Source of the DNA: Porticoccaceae bacterium
Lineage (GTDB): Bacteria; Pseudomonadota; Gammaproteobacteria; Pseudomonadales; Porticoccaceae
Assembly (NCBI GenBank): GCA_003491845.1
Contig: DNBN01000244.1
Location: forward strand, 1-18,335
DNA length: 18,335 nt
Direction of reading: 5' to 3'
In this document: one piece after another, positions 15,586 through 18,335 of the stretch
Layout: each line of letters opens with the position of its first letter
Numbering within the stretch: the stretch's first letter is position 1
The notes under the pieces: model-generated
Seen by the model: the letters and a program-made list of their open reading frames with translations, nothing else
Told to the model about the DNA's origin: nothing
Databases searched by the model: none
Program-made: the position numbers and the translations under genes

Positions 15586-17100
15586 ATGCCGCAGACGTAT
15601 GTAAAAAAAATTCTTGATGCTCGAATCTATGATTTGGCCTTAGAGACCCCTGTGGACAGAGCACCCATCCTATCTCAGCGCTTGGGTAATCAAGTGTTGT
15701 TAAAGCGGGAAGATTTACAGCCAGTTTTTTCTTTTAAATTACGTGGTGCGTACAATAAATTACGCCAGCTTTCTGTCTCACAATTGGCCGCGGGAGTGAT
15801 TGCAGCCTCTGCTGGAAATCATGCTCAAGGTCTTGCATTGGCGGCCCAAAAGATGGGTGTAAAAGCGACTATTGTGATGCCCAAGACAACGCCGTTAATT
15901 AAAGTTGATGCCGTGCGAGGGTGGGGCGCCAAGGTGGTTTTGCATGGCGATAATTACGATACAGCCGCGGCTCACGCAAATGTGTTGATTGCCCAGGAAG
16001 GTTTGACATACATACACCCTTTTGATGATCCAGATATTATTGCAGGTCAAGGGACTGTGGGTATGGAAATTTTACGACAGTTGCCAGGTGATTTAGATGC
16101 GATTTTTATTGCTGTTGGCGGTGGTGGACTCTGTGCTGGCGTTGCAGCTTATGTGAAGTATGTGCGTCCCGAGGTCAAAATTATTGCAGTAGAGTCTGAT
16201 GATGCAGCATGTTTGGATGCCGCCATGAGAGCAGGTGAGCCCGTTCGATTAAAAGAAGTGGGTATTTTTGCAGATGGCACTGCTGTTGCTCAAATTGGTA
16301 CAGAAACCTTTCGCATTTTAAAAGATTTGGTGGATGAGGTTATCACTGTTAGTACCGATGAAATATGTGCCGCTATTAAGGATGTATACAATGATAGCCG
16401 CGCAATTTGCGAACCTTCCGGTGCTATGGGTGTAGCTGGGCTGAAAAAATATGTGGAGCAGCATGCCGTTGTGGGACAAACATTATTAGCAATACAATGT
16501 GGAGCAAATATTGACTTTGACCGTTTGCGCTATATTTCAGAGCGTACCGAGATAGGTGAAAAGCGCGAGGCTATTTTGGCAGTCGCTTTGGATGAAAAGC
16601 CAGGTAGTTTCAAAACTTTTTGTCAAGCACTAGGTCGTCGAACCATCTCAGAATTTAACTACCGGTATAGTGACGTTAGTCAGGCACAAATTTTTGTAGG
16701 AGTTAAAATAAGCTCAGAGGATGATCGAGATCAGTTAGTGGCTGAGTTGACTCAAGATGGCTATCAGGTTGCTGATATGACTGATAGTGAAGTGGCTAAA
16801 TCTCACATTCGTCATATGGTTGGCGGTCGTTCTCCTCAGGTGGGTGAGGAGCAAGTTTTTCGTTTTGAGTTTCCTGAGCGCCCCGGTGCTTTGTTCGACT
16901 TTTTAGTGCAGTTGGGCAATGATCTTAATATTTCTATGTTCCATTACCGTAACCATGGTTCGGCATTTGGCAAAGTCTTGGTAGGCTTTCAGGCATCGAA
17001 GAAAGATGGACTAGAGGTGAAAGGCTTCTTGGATAAACTTGGTTATCGTTTCGAAGATGAGACAGATAACCAAGCCTATCGCTTTTTTTTGGGCAGTTAA
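15586..17100 (+). CDS. ilvA: biosynthetic threonine ammonia-lyase (threonine deaminase)
   Basis: A 504-residue PLP enzyme that deaminates threonine to 2-oxobutanoate, the first committed step of isoleucine synthesis. The catalytic domain (about 1-325) has the PLP lysine K51 in F-S-F-K-L-R-G-A, S-A-G-N-H-A-Q-G (75-82) and the phosphate-binding V-G-G-G-G-L (177-182). Two ACT-like regulatory domains follow (about 329-400 and 423-495; E-K-P-G-S-F and E-R-P-G-A-L-F begin them), marking the long, isoleucine-inhibited, valine-activated biosynthetic form rather than the short catabolic TdcB. Length is close to E. coli IlvA (514). The ATG has AAGGGTGG about 7 nt upstream. Near the stop codon there is an 8-T run after a weak AAGC/GCTT hairpin, the only terminator-like sequence before the convergent pyk 26 nt away. 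Confidence 0.97.
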   Translation: MPQTYVKKILDARIYDLALETPVDRAPILSQRLGNQVLLKREDLQPVFSFKLRGAYNKLRQLSVSQLAAGVIAASAGNHAQGLALAAQKMGVKATIVMPKTTPLIKVDAVRGWGAKVVLHGDNYDTAAAHANVLIAQEGLTYIHPFDDPDIIAGQGTVGMEILRQLPGDLDAIFIAVGGGGLCAGVAAYVKYVRPEVKIIAVESDDAACLDAAMRAGEPVRLKEVGIFADGTAVAQIGTETFRILKDLVDEVITVSTDEICAAIKDVYNDSRAICEPSGAMGVAGLKKYVEQHAVVGQTLLAIQCGANIDFDRLRYISERTEIGEKREAILAVALDEKPGSFKTFCQALGRRTISEFNYRYSDVSQAQIFVGVKISSEDDRDQLVAELTQDGYQVADMTDSEVAKSHIRHMVGGRSPQVGEEQVFRFEFPERPGALFDFLVQLGNDLNISMFHYRNHGSAFGKVLVGFQASKKDGLEVKGFLDKLGYRFEDETDNQAYRFFLGS

Positions 17101-17126
17101 GCGCCATCAACTTATAATTCAGTGGC

Positions 17127-18335
17127 TCACAGTAAGTCTGAAATCTTGCGGATCTGAATTGCCTCAAATCCAGACCCAGCAAGTGCATCAGAGATAACAA
17201 CCACGGGATCCTCAGCAGAAAAGTCATTTCTTTTCAGCATTATATGCGCAGCCGCTGCAAGTGTTTTTTCTGGGTCCTCGCTAAACTCAATGTGATAACT
17301 AAGTACGTTACGATTGAGCATAAGCTGCCGCATAGTGCGGTGATTATTGGTAAAAGCACAAATAATCGATTCTTGGGGGTGGCAATTGGTCACACGATTA
17401 GCCATTCGCCCACGTTGGGTGGGCACAATAATCGCTTTAGCGGAAATAGATTCAGCCAAATTAACGGCGGCTTTGGCTATTTGTTGCTTATCTTCCTTGA
17501 TGACCAAGTTGTCGGTAAACAAAAGGCCACGACTGCTTTCAGTCGAACGAGCGATTCGATCGAGGATTTCTACACACTTTACCGGATACTTGCCTATCGT
17601 AGTTTCTCCTGAAAGCATAATAGCGTCTGATTCTTCGTAGACAGCATTGGCAACATCAGTTACCTCGGCTCGGGTTGGTATTGGGTTTTCAATCATTGAT
17701 TCAAGCATATGAGTGGCGACAATTGCACGCTTACCCATTTCTGCACAGGTGCGGATAATACGCCTTTGAATACGGGGTAAAACTTCTAAAGGCACTTCGA
17801 CACCTAGATCCCCTCGGGCAACCATAATTCCATCAGCTGCCTCGATAATCTCAACCATATTAGTGATTGCTTCTTGATCTTCAAGTTTGGCTACGATTTT
17901 GATTTTTTCGGCGCGCTCGCCAAGTAGTTCTTTTAGTTGATGGATGTCATTGGCTTCTCTAACGAATGAAAGTGCAATAAAGTCGACTCCTTGGGTCATG
18001 CCGAATTCTATATCCCGCCGATCTTTTTCGGTGATTGCAGGTAAATTGACCCTGATCCCTGGAAGGTTGACATGTCGTTTACTTTTGAGCAGGCCACCAT
18101 CAATGACCTTAACTTGCATAACACGCGCTTGTTTTTCGAGTACTTCTAGGTTGATCAGACCATTGTCTACAGTGATAGTATCGCCAACATCTACATCGTT
18201 AATAAGATCATCATAGTTGATTTGTATTGATGACTCTTCGACATTCTCGGCACCACGGGCAACGATAGAAAGAATATCTCCTTCATTGAGGTGTAAGTCA
18301 TTGGCCATGTCCCCGGTGCGAATTTCAGGCCCCTG
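17127..18335 (-). CDS. pyk: pyruvate kinase, N-terminus outside the window
   Basis: Converts phosphoenolpyruvate and ADP to pyruvate and ATP, the last step of glycolysis. The frame is open to the window edge and reads Q-G-P-E-I-R-T-G before the Met codon at 18308, so the true start lies beyond 18335 (about 75 residues missing). Visible: the B domain, then N-L-P-G-I-R-V-N-L-P, catalytic Lys in I-V-A-K-L-E-D (Lys codon 17888-17886), M-V-A-R-G-D-L-G-V-E with the metal ligands, A-T-H-M-L-E-S-M, P-T-R-A-E-V-T-D-V-A-N-A and M-L-S-G-E-T, followed by the C-terminal effector domain. The Glu in G-P-E-I-R is the position linked to K+ dependence. The sequence resembles neither E. coli PykF nor PykA closely (A-T-H instead of A-T-Q). 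It converges on ilvA with 26 nt between stops. Confidence 0.96.
   Translation of the reverse strand, partial: QGPEIRTGDMANDLHLNEGDILSIVARGAENVEESSIQINYDDLINDVDVGDTITVDNGLINLEVLEKQARVMQVKVIDGGLLKSKRHVNLPGIRVNLPAITEKDRRDIEFGMTQGVDFIALSFVREANDIHQLKELLGERAEKIKIVAKLEDQEAITNMVEIIEAADGIMVARGDLGVEVPLEVLPRIQRRIIRTCAEMGKRAIVATHMLESMIENPIPTRAEVTDVANAVYEESDAIMLSGETTIGKYPVKCVEILDRIARSTESSRGLLFTDNLVIKEDKQQIAKAAVNLAESISAKAIIVPTQRGRMANRVTNCHPQESIICAFTNNHRTMRQLMLNRNVLSYHIEFSEDPEKTLAAAAHIMLKRNDFSAEDPVVVISDALAGSGFEAIQIRKISDLL

Noticed and set aside
17041-17090. Intrinsic terminator inside the 3' end of ilvA
   Set aside because: GGTTATC/GATAACC and AAGC/GCTT pairings are weak or too far from the T run to form a convincing terminator.

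Overview
The window looks like a chromosomal segment of a gammaproteobacterium, most likely a moderately AT-rich marine lineage related to the Pseudomonadales/Cellvibrionales. This is inferred from gene content and order only. The minus-strand run dsbD - aroQ - accB - accC - prmA - dusB - fis - purH is a well-known Pseudomonas-like arrangement, and the head-to-head rpiA/ilvA pair is also typical of that group. No rRNA, tRNA, CRISPR array, insertion sequence or phage gene was seen, and no gene-free gap exceeds 300 bases.

Layout. (a) 1-4600, plus strand, accessory: the end of an alpha/beta hydrolase; a six-helix membrane protein followed after 6 nt by a membrane-anchored alpha/beta hydrolase; a secreted formylglycine-type sulfatase behind its own promoter; and a broken gene for a helix-turn-helix regulator fused to two transmembrane helices (one amber codon plus one single-base frameshift). 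(b) A symmetric terminator at 4629-4655 separates this from (c) 4678-12946, minus strand, core: dsbD, then aroQ-accB-accC-prmA (dehydroquinase, both parts of biotin carboxylase, L11 methyltransferase), then dusB-fis-purH, where a good match to the Fis consensus lies just upstream of dusB. (d) 13198-14729, plus strand, divergent from dsbD: a periplasmic PCuAC copper chaperone (TTG start) and a membrane-anchored DUF2333 protein two bases after it. (e) rpiA (minus) overlaps the DUF2333 gene tail to tail by four bases and is divergent from ilvA (plus); two TATAAT boxes between them face each other. (f) Pyruvate kinase (minus) runs off the right edge.

How the genes work together: the core part serves housekeeping metabolism (fatty-acid initiation, shikimate, purine, pentose-phosphate, isoleucine, glycolysis), translation-related modification (PrmA, DusB) and nucleoid/transcription control (Fis). 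The dsbD - PCuAC - DUF2333 stretch is an envelope cluster for thiol redox and copper handling. The left accessory block is rich in membrane or exported hydrolases. I found no clearly new multi-gene system. The most interesting points are the decayed regulator gene, the facing rpiA/ilvA promoters, the repeated GTTTAAA boxes before the copper chaperone, and the uncharacterised membrane protein-hydrolase pair.
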